This document shows, piece after piece, positions 1 through 8,737 of a stretch of 64,000 nucleotides of DNA. Source of the DNA: Myxococcales bacterium (GTDB lineage Bacteria; Myxococcota_A; Bradymonadia; UBA7976; UBA1532). The stretch covers positions 254,069 to 318,068 of the forward strand of contig JACKDL010000002.1 of NCBI GenBank assembly GCA_020633555.1, given 5' to 3'. Under the pieces are notes generated by a model. The model was not told where the DNA came from and did no database searches. It was given only the letters and a program-made list of their open reading frames with translations. A program made the position numbers and the translations under genes. The number at the start of each line of letters is the position of its first letter. Position 1 is the first letter of the stretch.

Positions 1-1
1 C

Positions 2-1936
2 CTGGCCAGCGTGTACGGCACGGTGAACACGGGCCAGAACCTGAACCCGCGCGACCTGGAGCAGGTCCAGGATGACGGCCGCAACGACCCGGCCGAGGCC
101 CTGGCGGGGATGGGCTACGCGCTGCCCTGGGCCGATCTGCAGGTCCGGCTGGCGGCCAGCGTGGGCCTGAACAACGGCATCGGGGCGGCGGACTGGCGCG
201 GCCTGCTGGGCCTGGACTGGGTGCCGCCCGGCGACGGGCCCTACCAGGGCACGGCCTGGGGCGAGGCCCGCGGCCCGCGCGTCTTGTGGCAGGCCATCCT
301 GCTGGTGCCCGCCTTCGTCGGGGTGGGCCCGTTCGTCGCCCGGCGGCGCTCGGCCAGCACCGCCGACGCCGTGCTCAGCGTGGAGTCCTCGACGGCGGGC
401 GAGGCGGCCGACGTGGTGGTCACCCTCGAGGCCGGGCAGGCCAGCGCCTTCCCGCGGCCCGACGTGGGCGACGCGGGCTTCCTGAGCACCCACGTGGCCG
501 TGTCGGTCACCGACGACACGGTGATCGCGGTCGAGGTGCCCACGGTGTTCGGCGGCTCGGGCGTCAGCAGCCAGACCGCGGCGCTGTCGGCGGGGCTCGA
601 GGCGCGCCAGCAGGGGCTGTCCGCGGCCGACGACGACGCCGTGGGTCTGGGGGACGTGCGGCTCGCGCTGAAGGCCCTGGCCCTGGACGCGGCCGAGCAC
701 ACCGTGGGGGCGGGCCTGGTGATCCCGGTGACCCTGCCTACGGCCACCCGGGTGGGCTTCGGGCGCGAGCGGGTGCGCATCGGCTCCTTGGGGACCTTCC
801 AGGTGCACCTGGGCGATCTGGATCTGATGACCAACCTGGGCCTGCATGTGGAGGACGATCTGGACGGGCAGGTGCCCATGCGCGGCCTGCTCGAGGCGGG
901 CCTGGGCAGCACCTACGCCCTGGCCAACGCCTGGCGGCTGGGGGGCGAAGTGTTCGCCCAGCGCAACCTGCTGGATCTGCTGGAGAACCAGCCACAAGCC
1001 TGGCACGGCGCCGCCGTCCTCGTGGGTCGCCACCCGGCCGCCGGCCTGCTGTGGGACGTGGGCGTGCGGGCCATGGACACCGCCGGCGACGAGCTGCAGG
1101 TGGATCTGGTGCTGAAGCTGGGCTGGCGCCCCGGCGCCGAGGCGGCGCCCACCGACGGTGACGGCGACGGCATCGTGGACGACGCCGATCGCTGCCCGGC
1201 CGATCCCGAGGACCTGGACGGCTTCGAGGACGATGACGGCTGCCCCGAGCCCGGCCCCGATCGGGACGGCGACGGTGTGCCGGACGCCACCGACGGGTGC
1301 CCCGAGCAGCCCGAGGATCGCGACGACTTCGAGGACGAGGACGGGTGCCCCGAGCCGGGCCCGCTGGCCGCGGCGCCGGCGGATCGCGACGGCGACGGGG
1401 TGCTCGACCGGGCCGATCGCTGCCCCGATGAGGCTGAGGACACGGACGGCTTCCAGGACGACGACGGCTGCCCGGAGCCCGACAATGACGGCGACCGGGT
1501 GCCCGACGCCGACGACCGCTGCCCCAACGCGTACGGCATCCGCGACTGGCGGGGCTGCAACGACCTGACCGTGCGGGTGCACTTCCCGGCCGACACGGCG
1601 GAGCTGCCCGCGTCGGCGCGGCCCACGCTCGCGAAGATGGCGGCCATCATCAAGGCCCACCCCGAGCTGATCCGCGTGGCCGTCGAGGGCCACACCGATG
1701 ATCGCGGCAGCGAGGCCTTCAACGACCGCTTGAGCCTGGCCCGGGCCGAGAGCGTGCGGCGCCAGCTCGTGAAGTCCGGCGTCCCGGCGGGGCTCATCGA
1801 GACCAAGGGCTACGGCGAGCGCGAGCCGAAGGTCCCGGTGGAGGGCCTGGAGGGCGCCGCGCTGGAGCGGGCCCGGGCGCTGAACCGCCGGGTGCGCTTC
1901 CGCCTGGAGCTGCCGGGGGCGGGCCAGGCCCCCTGA
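2..1936 (+). CDS. OmpA-family outer-membrane protein with TSP3 repeats (5' end outside window)
   Basis: The reading frame is open to the left edge (first full codon at 2), so the N-terminus and signal peptide are missing; a GTG at 11 is only the first possible start inside the window. The visible part has a beta-barrel-like N-terminal half (about 370 residues). Three to four TSP3 calcium-binding repeats follow at about 380-520, with DGDGDGIVDDADRCP-type motifs and paired Cys. The last 120 residues form an OmpA C-terminal domain (VEGHTDDRG, SLARAESVRRQL, NRRVRF). The family anchors the outer membrane to peptidoglycan. It has the same architecture as the second half of the giant gene at 25561, so the two are probably paralogues. 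The last base of its TGA stop is also the first base of a 160-bp inverted-repeat element. Confidence 0.9.
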   Translation: MASVYGTVNTGQNLNPRDLEQVQDDGRNDPAEALAGMGYALPWADLQVRLAASVGLNNGIGAADWRGLLGLDWVPPGDGPYQGTAWGEARGPRVLWQAILLVPAFVGVGPFVARRRSASTADAVLSVESSTAGEAADVVVTLEAGQASAFPRPDVGDAGFLSTHVAVSVTDDTVIAVEVPTVFGGSGVSSQTAALSAGLEARQQGLSAADDDAVGLGDVRLALKALALDAAEHTVGAGLVIPVTLPTATRVGFGRERVRIGSLGTFQVHLGDLDLMTNLGLHVEDDLDGQVPMRGLLEAGLGSTYALANAWRLGGEVFAQRNLLDLLENQPQAWHGAAVLVGRHPAAGLLWDVGVRAMDTAGDELQVDLVLKLGWRPGAEAAPTDGDGDGIVDDADRCPADPEDLDGFEDDDGCPEPGPDRDGDGVPDATDGCPEQPEDRDDFEDEDGCPEPGPLAAAPADRDGDGVLDRADRCPDEAEDTDGFQDDDGCPEPDNDGDRVPDADDRCPNAYGIRDWRGCNDLTVRVHFPADTAELPASARPTLAKMAAIIKAHPELIRVAVEGHTDDRGSEAFNDRLSLARAESVRRQLVKSGVPAGLIETKGYGEREPKVPVEGLEGAALERARALNRRVRFRLELPGAGQAP

Positions 1937-2095
1937 CAGGGGTATCCGGTCAAGTTGAACGCCGCTCGCTCGATGCCGGCCACCTCAGCGGCGTTGGGCC
2001 TCCTCGATGGGCCACCAGCACATCTGCGTCGGCCCGCCTTGCTGGGGCGGCCGGTCCCTTCGTGAGCGACCCTCAACCCGACCGGAAACCCCTGT
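1936..2095. repeat. 160-bp inverted-repeat (MITE-like) element, copy A
   Basis: A 160-bp unit that recurs at 19314-19473 with only about six differences by eye. Its ends are imperfect terminal inverted repeats of about 24 bp: the left end begins ACAGGGGTATCCGGTC and the right end, read in reverse complement, begins ACAGGGGTTTCCGGTC. It contains no plausible gene. Its size and termini fit a miniature inverted-repeat element moved by a transposase elsewhere, but no target duplication is evident at this copy. It sits exactly at the 3' end of the OmpA gene, so it could also act as a transcript-end structure. Confidence 0.75.
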
Positions 2096-2169
2096 GAGCC
2101 CCGGCCTGAGCCTGGCCGTCAGCCCGACGCCCGGGCGCCTCCGCGAAGTTGCAGCTCACCGAAGGACGC

Positions 2170-3609
2170 TCAGCGGAGCTGCAGCACCGCCAGGCACACC
2201 TGCTTCACTCGGGCGCGCTCCTCGCGGCCCATGATCCGTCCGACATGGAACAGGCGGACCTCGCCCGGCTCGAACGGCGGCAGCCAGGACGCGGCCAGCG
2301 TCTCCTTGTCGGTGATCATCGTCTCGACCACCGGCTGCCCGGCGTCGTCGAGGAAGCGGGCCTCGAACACCACCTGGGTGAAGGCGTGGGCGGCGGTGTT
2401 GGTGACCTCGCCCGTGAGCCGCCAGAACAGCCCGTCCTCGCCCTGGCTGCGCACCCGCACGTCGATGCCGGGCTCGGCCGGGGCCGCCCCCACGAACTGC
2501 AGGCAGGCGGGCGTGGTGGCCGGCCAGGGGCCCGCCCCCGCGCCGCGCTTCACCTGGGCGAAGGTCACCTCGGCGCGGGCGGTGTCCCAGGGCAGCTTGT
2601 GGGCGTGGGCGGTGCCGAAGGCCTGGTCCCCGGGGCGGAGCTGCGGCAGGGCTGAGTTCACCAGCGCCAGCTTCCCGCGACCGGTGACCTGGCCCTGAGG
2701 GTCGTAGAAGGTGATCTGCCCTTCGAGCCCGGCCACCAGGTCCTGAGAGCCGTTGTGGACCCGCAGGTGGAGCGTGGCCCGCACGCCATAGTCGGCCCGG
2801 TGGATCTCGCTGCCGAAGTCGCTGAAGGCCAGGCCGGCCAGCGCCGGCGCCTCGACCACCTTCACGGGCAGCGGGTGCTCGCCGGCGGGCAGCGTCCGGG
2901 GCGCGGCGGGGGCGGCCGAGGGGGCGGTCGAGGCCGTGACGGCGGGCGGGGCAGCCGAGGGCGCCGAGGAGGGCGGCGGGGTGGGCGCCGCCGTGGGCGG
3001 GGTATCGACGGGCGGCGCCGCGGTGGGCTGTGCGGACGGGGCGGGCGCGGGCCCGGCGCCGCGGGTGAGCACGAGCGCCAGGATGCCGCCTGCCAGCAGC
3101 AGCACGATCACCACCAGGGCCAGGAACAGGCGCCCCCCGTGGGCCTGCGATCCCCCGGCGCTGCCGCGCGAAGGGCTCACCGGCACCGCCATGGGCCGGT
3201 CCAGGCGGTTCAGCAGGGCGTAGGCGGGGCCGTAGCCCGGATCCACCTCGATCAAGTCCCGCGCCGTGGCCTCGGCGGCCGCACGGTGGGTGGCGTCCCC
3301 CGTGCGCTCGAAGGCCGCGGTGCGCGCCTCGGCCAGGGCCGCCAGCACGTCGAAGCGCCAGGGGGCCAGGGCCAGGGCCCGCTGCAGCGCCGCCACCGCG
3401 TCGGCGGGGCGCCCGTGATCCAGGAAGGCTTGCCCCCGGGCCCGGGCGGCCTCGGCGTCGGCCTCGGCCTTCGCCAGGGCCGCGTCGTCCAGGCCCAGCT
3501 CGCGGGCGATGGCCAACATCTCGTCGCGATCGGCCAGCGGCCGCGCGTCGGCGGCGTCGAAGGCCTCCAGGTGGGCCAGCCAGCGCTGGAGGGGGGCGGG
3601 GTCGCTCAT
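2170..3609 (-). CDS. TPR-like single-pass membrane protein of unknown function
   Basis: 479 aa, started at the ATG whose product begins MSDPAPLQRW; the open frame continues upstream only into sequence antisense to the next gene. Residues 1-135 are Ala-rich helices resembling tetratricopeptide repeats (motif GQAFLDHGRPADAVAALQRA). One transmembrane helix lies at about 161-182, followed by a Pro/Ala-rich linker to about 245. The C-terminal region (about 250-479) looks like two related beta-rich domains with FxFYD-type strands (ITFYDPQGQV, FEARFLDDAGQPV). That layout suggests a cytoplasmic TPR segment and an exported C-terminus. No enzymatic motif is seen. It is divergent from the operon beginning at 3721. 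Confidence 0.75.
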   Translation of the reverse strand: MSDPAPLQRWLAHLEAFDAADARPLADRDEMLAIARELGLDDAALAKAEADAEAARARGQAFLDHGRPADAVAALQRALALAPWRFDVLAALAEARTAAFERTGDATHRAAAEATARDLIEVDPGYGPAYALLNRLDRPMAVPVSPSRGSAGGSQAHGGRLFLALVVIVLLLAGGILALVLTRGAGPAPAPSAQPTAAPPVDTPPTAAPTPPPSSAPSAAPPAVTASTAPSAAPAAPRTLPAGEHPLPVKVVEAPALAGLAFSDFGSEIHRADYGVRATLHLRVHNGSQDLVAGLEGQITFYDPQGQVTGRGKLALVNSALPQLRPGDQAFGTAHAHKLPWDTARAEVTFAQVKRGAGAGPWPATTPACLQFVGAAPAEPGIDVRVRSQGEDGLFWRLTGEVTNTAAHAFTQVVFEARFLDDAGQPVVETMITDKETLAASWLPPFEPGEVRLFHVGRIMGREERARVKQVCLAVLQLR

Positions 3610-3720
3610 GGCGCCAGGATGCGCCGCCGGTGACCGACGGGCAACGCTTGCCCGCGAAGGTGACCCCGCGGTTGACGGCGCGGTCCTGCCGCGGCGACGC
3701 TGCCGTGACTCGGAGGGGGC

Positions 3721-5043
3721 ATGGACTTTCAGAACTCGCGGCTGGCGCGCTGGTTGGCGCCCCGGGCCAACAGCTTCATCTTCTCGGCCTACGCCATCAT
3801 CGCGGCCTTCTCGACGTACCTGAGCATGTACGGCTTCCGGAAGCCGTACACGGCCGGCACCTTCGACGGGCTGGTGGATCTGCCCGGGCCCCTGCCCGAG
3901 CTCAGCTACAAGAGCGTGCTGATCATCAGCCAGGTGCTGGGCTACATGACCAGCAAGTTCGTGGGCATCAAGATCATCAGCGAGATGGACGCGAAGTGGC
4001 GCGCGTGGGCCATCCTCATCTGCATCGGCGTGGCCTGGGGGGCGCTGGCGCTGTTCGCCGTCACCCCCGCGCCCTACAACGCCTTCTGGCTGTTCGTGAA
4101 CGGCCTGCCCCTGGGCATGATCTGGGGCCTGGTGTTCGGCTTCCTCGAGGGCCGGCGGGTCACCGAGGCGCTGGGCGCCGGGCTGAGCGCCAGCTACATC
4201 GTGGCCAGCGGCTTCGTGAAGACGGTGGCCCGGTGGGTCATGGACGCCGGCGTCAGCGAGTTCTGGATGCCCTTCGCCACCGGCGCCGTGTTCGCGGTGC
4301 CCATGCTGTTCTTCGTGTTCCTGCTGGCCAACCTGCCGCCCCCGAACGAAGAGGACGAGCGCCTGCGCACCAAGCGGGTGCCCATGGACGGCAAGGCCCG
4401 CAAGACGTTCTTCATGCGCTACTTCACCGGCCTGACGGCGCTGACGGGGCTGTACATCCTGCTCACGGCCTTCCGCGGCTTCCGCGACGACTTCGCCGTC
4501 GAGATCTGGACCGAGCTGGGCTACGGCGAGAAGCCCACCATCCTCACCACCGCTGAGCTGTGGGTGGCCTTCGGCGTGATGATCGCCCTGGGTTTCCTGA
4601 TGACCATCAAGGACAACCGCAAGGCGCTCATCACGGTGCATGTGCTCATGCTGGCGGGCACCGCGATGGTGGGCGGCGCCACGCTCCTGTTCCAGGCGGG
4701 CGCGCTGGGCCCCCAGGTGTGGATGATCACCGTGGGCCTGGGCCTGTACCTGGCCTATGTGCCCTACGGCTGCGTGCTCTTCGACCGGCTCATCGCCGCC
4801 ATGGGCTCGGTGGCCAACGCCGGCTTCATGATCTACGTCACCGACGCCTTCGGCTACCTGGGCAACGTGGGCCTGCTCATCTGGAAGGACATGGGCTTCG
4901 CCAAGCTGAGCTGGCTGGAGTTCTTCACCGGCTTTGCCTACGTGACCGCGGCGGTGTGTACGGCGCTGTTCGCCGTGTCGCTCATGTACTTCGAGCGCCT
5001 GACCCGACGTACTGGTGGCGGCTCGACCCCGGCGGTGCCCTGA
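3721..5043 (+). CDS. DUF5690-family multi-pass membrane transporter-like protein
   Basis: 440 aa with about 12 hydrophobic segments and an MFS-like layout. The sequences MYGFRKPYTAGTFDG and QVLGYMTSKFVGIKIISE match what I recall of the DUF5690 family, which is distantly related to major-facilitator transporters. The ATG at 3721 follows the purine-rich stretch GGAGGGGGC. It is first of three tightly coupled genes: its TGA overlaps the ATG of the aldehyde dehydrogenase by one base. The context suggests that it carries the substrate or product of the dehydrogenase/dioxygenase pair, perhaps a quaternary amine, but the substrate cannot be read from the sequence. Confidence 0.8.
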   Translation: MDFQNSRLARWLAPRANSFIFSAYAIIAAFSTYLSMYGFRKPYTAGTFDGLVDLPGPLPELSYKSVLIISQVLGYMTSKFVGIKIISEMDAKWRAWAILICIGVAWGALALFAVTPAPYNAFWLFVNGLPLGMIWGLVFGFLEGRRVTEALGAGLSASYIVASGFVKTVARWVMDAGVSEFWMPFATGAVFAVPMLFFVFLLANLPPPNEEDERLRTKRVPMDGKARKTFFMRYFTGLTALTGLYILLTAFRGFRDDFAVEIWTELGYGEKPTILTTAELWVAFGVMIALGFLMTIKDNRKALITVHVLMLAGTAMVGGATLLFQAGALGPQVWMITVGLGLYLAYVPYGCVLFDRLIAAMGSVANAGFMIYVTDAFGYLGNVGLLIWKDMGFAKLSWLEFFTGFAYVTAAVCTALFAVSLMYFERLTRRTGGGSTPAVP

Positions 5044-6470
5044 TGGATCTGCGGCTGCTCATCGACGGCAAGCGGGTGGCGGGGCAGGGGCCCACGCTGC
5101 CCACCTTCGCGCCGGCCACCGGCGCGCTCATCGCCGAGGTGCCCTCGGCGAGTGCCGGCCAGGTGGATCAGGCGGTCGCGGCGGCCCAGCGGGCCTTCGA
5201 GCCCTGGGCCTTCACCCCCCCGGGTGAGCGCGCCCGGCGCCTGCTGGCGCTGGCGGCCGCGCTGGAGGCCCGCTTCGAGGACCTGGCCCGGGTGGAGAGC
5301 GAGAACGCCGGCCACCCGCTGGCCCGGGTGCTCGAGGACGAGGCCCACGCCATCATCGACCCCTTCCGCTACTTCGCGGGGGTGTGCCGCGCGCCACAGG
5401 GTCTGGCGGCCAGCGAGTTCGTGCCTGGCGCCACCAGCCTCATCCGCCGGGATCCCGTGGGCGTCATCGGCCAGATCGTGCCCTGGAACTACCCGCTGAT
5501 GATGGCCACCTGGAAGATCGCCCCGGCCCTGGCCGCGGGGAACACGGTGGTGGTCAAGCCCGCTGAGCAGACCCCGTTGAGCCTGCTGGCGGCGGCGGAT
5601 CTGTTCGCCGAGCACCTGCCCCCCGGGGTCTTCAACCTGGTCCTGGGCGACGGCCCGGCGGTGGGGGCCGCGCTGGTGGCCCACCCCGACGTGGACATGA
5701 TCTCGCTGACGGGCGACGTGGGCACCGGCCAGAAGGTGATGGCCAACGCGGCCCCCGGCCTGAAGCGCCTGCACCTGGAGTTGGGCGGCAAGGCCCCGGT
5801 GATCGTCTGGGACGACGCCGACGTGGACGCCGCGGTCGCGGCGGTGCGCATGGCGGGCTTCTACAACGCCGGCCAGGACTGCACGGCGGCTTGCCGGGTG
5901 TTCGCCCACCGCAGCGTGTACCCGAAGGTGGTCGAGGGCCTGGCCCACGCGGCGCAGACCCTGCGGCGCGGCCCGCTGGACGATCCCGGCACCGAGCTGG
6001 GCCCCGTGGTGAGCCTGCGCCAGCGGGACCGGGTGGCGGGCTTCGTCGAGCGCGCCGCGGCCCTGCCCCACGGGCGGGTGGTGGCCGGCGGCGGCCGCCC
6101 CCAGGGGCCCGGCTACTGGCTCGAGCCCACCGTGGTGGCCGACGTGGGGCTGGGCGACGAGATCGTCGACCGCGAGGTCTTCGGCCCCGTGGTCAGCGTC
6201 ACGCCCTTCGGCGACGGCGACGACATCGTGGGCTGGGCCAACGCCACGAAGTACGGCCTGGCGGCCTCGGTGTGGACCCGCGACGTGGGCCGGGCCATGC
6301 GGGCCGCCCGCCGGCTGCGCTACGGTACGGTGTGGGTCAACACCCACCTGGTGTGGCCCAGCGAGGCGCCCCACGGCGGCTTGAAGCACAGCGGCGTGGG
6401 CAAGGAGATGAGCGTGTACGGCTACGACGACTACACGGTGGTGCGGCATGTCTGTGTTGACCTCGGCTGA
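5043..6470 (+). CDS. NAD-dependent aldehyde dehydrogenase, 4-aminobutyraldehyde / 4-trimethylaminobutyraldehyde type
   Basis: 475 aa, the same length as the E. coli gamma-aminobutyraldehyde dehydrogenase family. General-base Glu246 lies in LELGGKAP and catalytic Cys280 in YNAGQDCTAACRV, a context characteristic of aminobutyraldehyde dehydrogenases. The C-terminal YGYDDYTVVRHV also matches that subgroup. It would oxidise 4-aminobutanal to GABA, or the trimethylated analogue to gamma-butyrobetaine. The start overlaps the preceding stop by one base and the end overlaps the next gene by 23 bp. Because the next gene is a gamma-butyrobetaine-hydroxylase homologue, the trimethylated substrate is attractive. 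The nearby arginine decarboxylase and agmatinase support the plain amine equally well. Confidence 0.88.
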   Translation: MDLRLLIDGKRVAGQGPTLPTFAPATGALIAEVPSASAGQVDQAVAAAQRAFEPWAFTPPGERARRLLALAAALEARFEDLARVESENAGHPLARVLEDEAHAIIDPFRYFAGVCRAPQGLAASEFVPGATSLIRRDPVGVIGQIVPWNYPLMMATWKIAPALAAGNTVVVKPAEQTPLSLLAAADLFAEHLPPGVFNLVLGDGPAVGAALVAHPDVDMISLTGDVGTGQKVMANAAPGLKRLHLELGGKAPVIVWDDADVDAAVAAVRMAGFYNAGQDCTAACRVFAHRSVYPKVVEGLAHAAQTLRRGPLDDPGTELGPVVSLRQRDRVAGFVERAAALPHGRVVAGGGRPQGPGYWLEPTVVADVGLGDEIVDREVFGPVVSVTPFGDGDDIVGWANATKYGLAASVWTRDVGRAMRAARRLRYGTVWVNTHLVWPSEAPHGGLKHSGVGKEMSVYGYDDYTVVRHVCVDLG

Positions 6471-7584
6471 GATCCAACCCCACAACGGCCGGCTGCGGCT
6501 CACCTGGGCCGACGGCCGGGTGGACGAACTCTCGCCCCTGTGGCTGCTGGACAACGACCCGGCCTTCCGCCACCCCCGCACCAACCAGCGCCTGCGCGAG
6601 CTGCGCAGCCTGCCCACGGCCCCGCGGCTCAGTTCCGTCGCCCTGGTGGATCGGGGCCTGGCGCTGCGCTGGGCCGATGACCTGCCCGACACGGTGTACC
6701 CCGTGGCCTGGCTGGACGAGCACACGCCCCAGACCCCCCGCAACGGGCACCGCCCGTGGGGGGCCGAGCTGCAGGCGCGGCTGCCGGCGGTGGCCTTCGA
6801 CGTGCTGGCCTTCGACCACGGCCAGCGGCAGGTGCTCGATGATCTGCACCGCCTGGGCTGGGCCCGGGTGCGCGGCGTGCCCCTCGAGTCCGGGCAGGTG
6901 CTGGCCCTGGCGCGCCGCTTCGGCTTCGTACGGGCCACCAACTACGGCGAGCTCTTCGACGTCATCAGCAAGCCCGAGGCCGAGCACCTCGCCTACACCG
7001 GCGTGGAGCTCGCGGTGCACACCGACAACCCCTACCGGGACAAGGTGCCCGGGGTGCAGATCCTGCACTGCCTGAACTGCAGCCGTGACGGCGGCGGCGA
7101 GACGGTGCTGGTGGACGGCTTCGCCGCGGTGCAGGCCCTGCAGGCCCGTGACCCCGAGGCCGTGCGCACCCTGGCCGAGCTGGCGGTGCCCTTCCGCTAC
7201 CGCGACCGCGACAACGACCTGCGCTGGACCCGCCCGCTGGTGGAGCTGGGCCGCGACGGCCGCCCCGTGGCGGTGGCCTTCAACGACCGCTCCATGGCGC
7301 CGCTGCCCTTCGGCGCCCAGGACACCGAGCGCTTCTACGCCGCCTACCGCGCCTTCGCCGACATCGTGCATGCCCCCGAGAGCGAAGTGCGCTTCCTGCT
7401 CGAGCCCGGCGACGCGATCATCTTCGACAACCAGCGGGTGCTCCACGGCCGCGGCGCGTACGACGGCCGCACCGGGTTGCGCCACCTGCAAGGCTGCTAC
7501 GCCGATCGCGACGCCTTCGACAGCCGGCGGCGCATGCTCACCGGCATCACCACCCAGGGGCCGGCCCCCTACATGCCCGTCTGA
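6448..7584 (+). CDS. Gamma-butyrobetaine-hydroxylase-type Fe(II)/2-oxoglutarate dioxygenase
   Basis: 378 aa. The C-terminal TauD/BBOX-like domain has the iron ligands His191 and Asp193 (VHTDNPYRD) and His333 (VLHGRGAYDGR). The Arg-containing GLRHLQGCYADRD segment and the GGGETVLVDGF segment are also typical of gamma-butyrobetaine hydroxylases. The N-terminal DUF971-like domain keeps the WLLDN and HPRTNQR signature, but the zinc-binding cysteines are absent (DNDPAFRHP where the family usually has Cys residues). The likely reaction is C3 hydroxylation of gamma-butyrobetaine to carnitine. The related 2-trimethylaminoethylphosphonate dioxygenase TmpA is an alternative. It is last in the operon and overlaps the dehydrogenase by 23 bp. 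Confidence 0.85.
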   Translation: MSVLTSAEIQPHNGRLRLTWADGRVDELSPLWLLDNDPAFRHPRTNQRLRELRSLPTAPRLSSVALVDRGLALRWADDLPDTVYPVAWLDEHTPQTPRNGHRPWGAELQARLPAVAFDVLAFDHGQRQVLDDLHRLGWARVRGVPLESGQVLALARRFGFVRATNYGELFDVISKPEAEHLAYTGVELAVHTDNPYRDKVPGVQILHCLNCSRDGGGETVLVDGFAAVQALQARDPEAVRTLAELAVPFRYRDRDNDLRWTRPLVELGRDGRPVAVAFNDRSMAPLPFGAQDTERFYAAYRAFADIVHAPESEVRFLLEPGDAIIFDNQRVLHGRGAYDGRTGLRHLQGCYADRDAFDSRRRMLTGITTQGPAPYMPV

Positions 7585-7652
7585 GCCCCCGGGGTCGCCG
7601 TGCCCCCGACAGGCGGTTTCCTGCGCGCCGCCGCGGCGTTACACTCCGCGCC

Positions 7653-8663
7653 ATGCCACAGTCCAACGCCACGGTGCACACGGCCCTGCTGCGGGTCGCT
7701 CTCAGCGGTGCCAGCCAGCTCGGCCTGGACACGGGCCGCCTGCTCCGGCGCATCGGCGTCCCGGAAGACCTGCTGCACCAGCCCGACGGCCGCCTGCCCA
7801 AGCAGCTCGTCCACGACCTGTGGCGCGAGCTCACCGAGATGGCGGGCGACAGCGCCTTCGGCATCAAGGTGGCCCAGGAGATGCCCGAGGGCACCACGGG
7901 CGTCGCTGAGTACGCCGCCCGCAACGCCACCACCCTGCGCGGGGCCCTGCAGTCGGTGGTGCGCTACTCACGCCTGCTCAACGACGCCGCCCGCATCGAG
8001 CTCACCGAGGTGGGCCTCACCGGCCGCATCAGCTACCGGGTGGTGGACGATCCGCTGCCCCCGCGGGCCCTGTGTGACTGGGTGCTCGCCCACATCACCC
8101 ACGGGGCCTGCACCATCACCCAGCAGGCCATCGTGCCGGTGAGCGTGGCCTTCCAGCACGGCCCCCCGACGGATCCGCGGCCCTACGCGCGCTTCTTCCA
8201 GTGCCCGCTGAAGTGGAACCAGCCGCTCAACGAGCTGTGCTTCACCCGTCAGCAGCTCGATCAGAAGGTGCCCAAGGCCGATCCGCACCTGGCCGAGCTC
8301 ATGCGGCACTACGCCGATCAGCAGCTCGCCCGCCTGCCCAAGACCGACGACTTTCTGCAACAGGTCCGTGGCGCTGTGGCCGAGCTGCTGGTGCACGGCG
8401 CCCCCCGCCTGGACGACGTGGCCCGGCTGCTGGGCCTGTCCTCGCGCAGCCTGCAGCGCAAGCTGCGCGACGAGGGCACCAGCTTCCAGGGCTTCGCCAA
8501 CGAGGTGCGCACCGATCTGGCCGCCAGCTACCTGGCCGAGGGCAAGCTGGCCATCGCCGAGGTGGCCTTCCTCGTGGGCTTCAGCGAGCCCAGCGCCTTC
8601 CACCGCGCCTTCAAGAAGGCCCGCGGCATGACCCCCAGCGCCTTCCGCGAGCAGGCGGCTTGA
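7653..8663 (+). CDS. AraC-family transcriptional regulator
   Basis: 336 aa. The N-terminal about 190 residues resemble the arabinose-binding-like domain of OruR/QhpR-type regulators (LRRIGVPEDLLHQPDG; AARNATTLRGALQSVVRYSRLL). Two helix-turn-helix motifs fill the last 100 residues (LDDVARLLGLSSRSLQRKLRDEG; IAEVAFLVGFSEPSAFHRAFKK). The start is the ATG at 7653, 68 bp after the dioxygenase gene; the gene ends 74 bp before the agmatinase gene. Regulators of this subgroup often sense amino acids or amines, so it is a candidate regulator for both flanking pathways (inference). Confidence 0.9.
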   Translation: MPQSNATVHTALLRVALSGASQLGLDTGRLLRRIGVPEDLLHQPDGRLPKQLVHDLWRELTEMAGDSAFGIKVAQEMPEGTTGVAEYAARNATTLRGALQSVVRYSRLLNDAARIELTEVGLTGRISYRVVDDPLPPRALCDWVLAHITHGACTITQQAIVPVSVAFQHGPPTDPRPYARFFQCPLKWNQPLNELCFTRQQLDQKVPKADPHLAELMRHYADQQLARLPKTDDFLQQVRGAVAELLVHGAPRLDDVARLLGLSSRSLQRKLRDEGTSFQGFANEVRTDLAASYLAEGKLAIAEVAFLVGFSEPSAFHRAFKKARGMTPSAFREQAA

Positions 8664-8737
8664 CGCGTTTTCCCCTGGACCTCTCCCCCGGCGAGCCGTA
8701 AACCACGCTGCCCGCCGCTCCCTCCAAGGCCTGCCCC

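Noticed and set aside
1810..2076. 88-codon minus-strand frame through the repeat, and the matching N-terminal extension of the frame at 18774-19454
   Set aside because: The shared peptide comes from the 160-bp element itself. In the second case the real gene starts at 19166 after the repeat.
4938..6941. 667-codon frame antisense to the aldehyde dehydrogenase and oxygenase
   Set aside because: The plus strand has complete catalytic motifs. The antisense frame has low-complexity His/Gly/Val composition.
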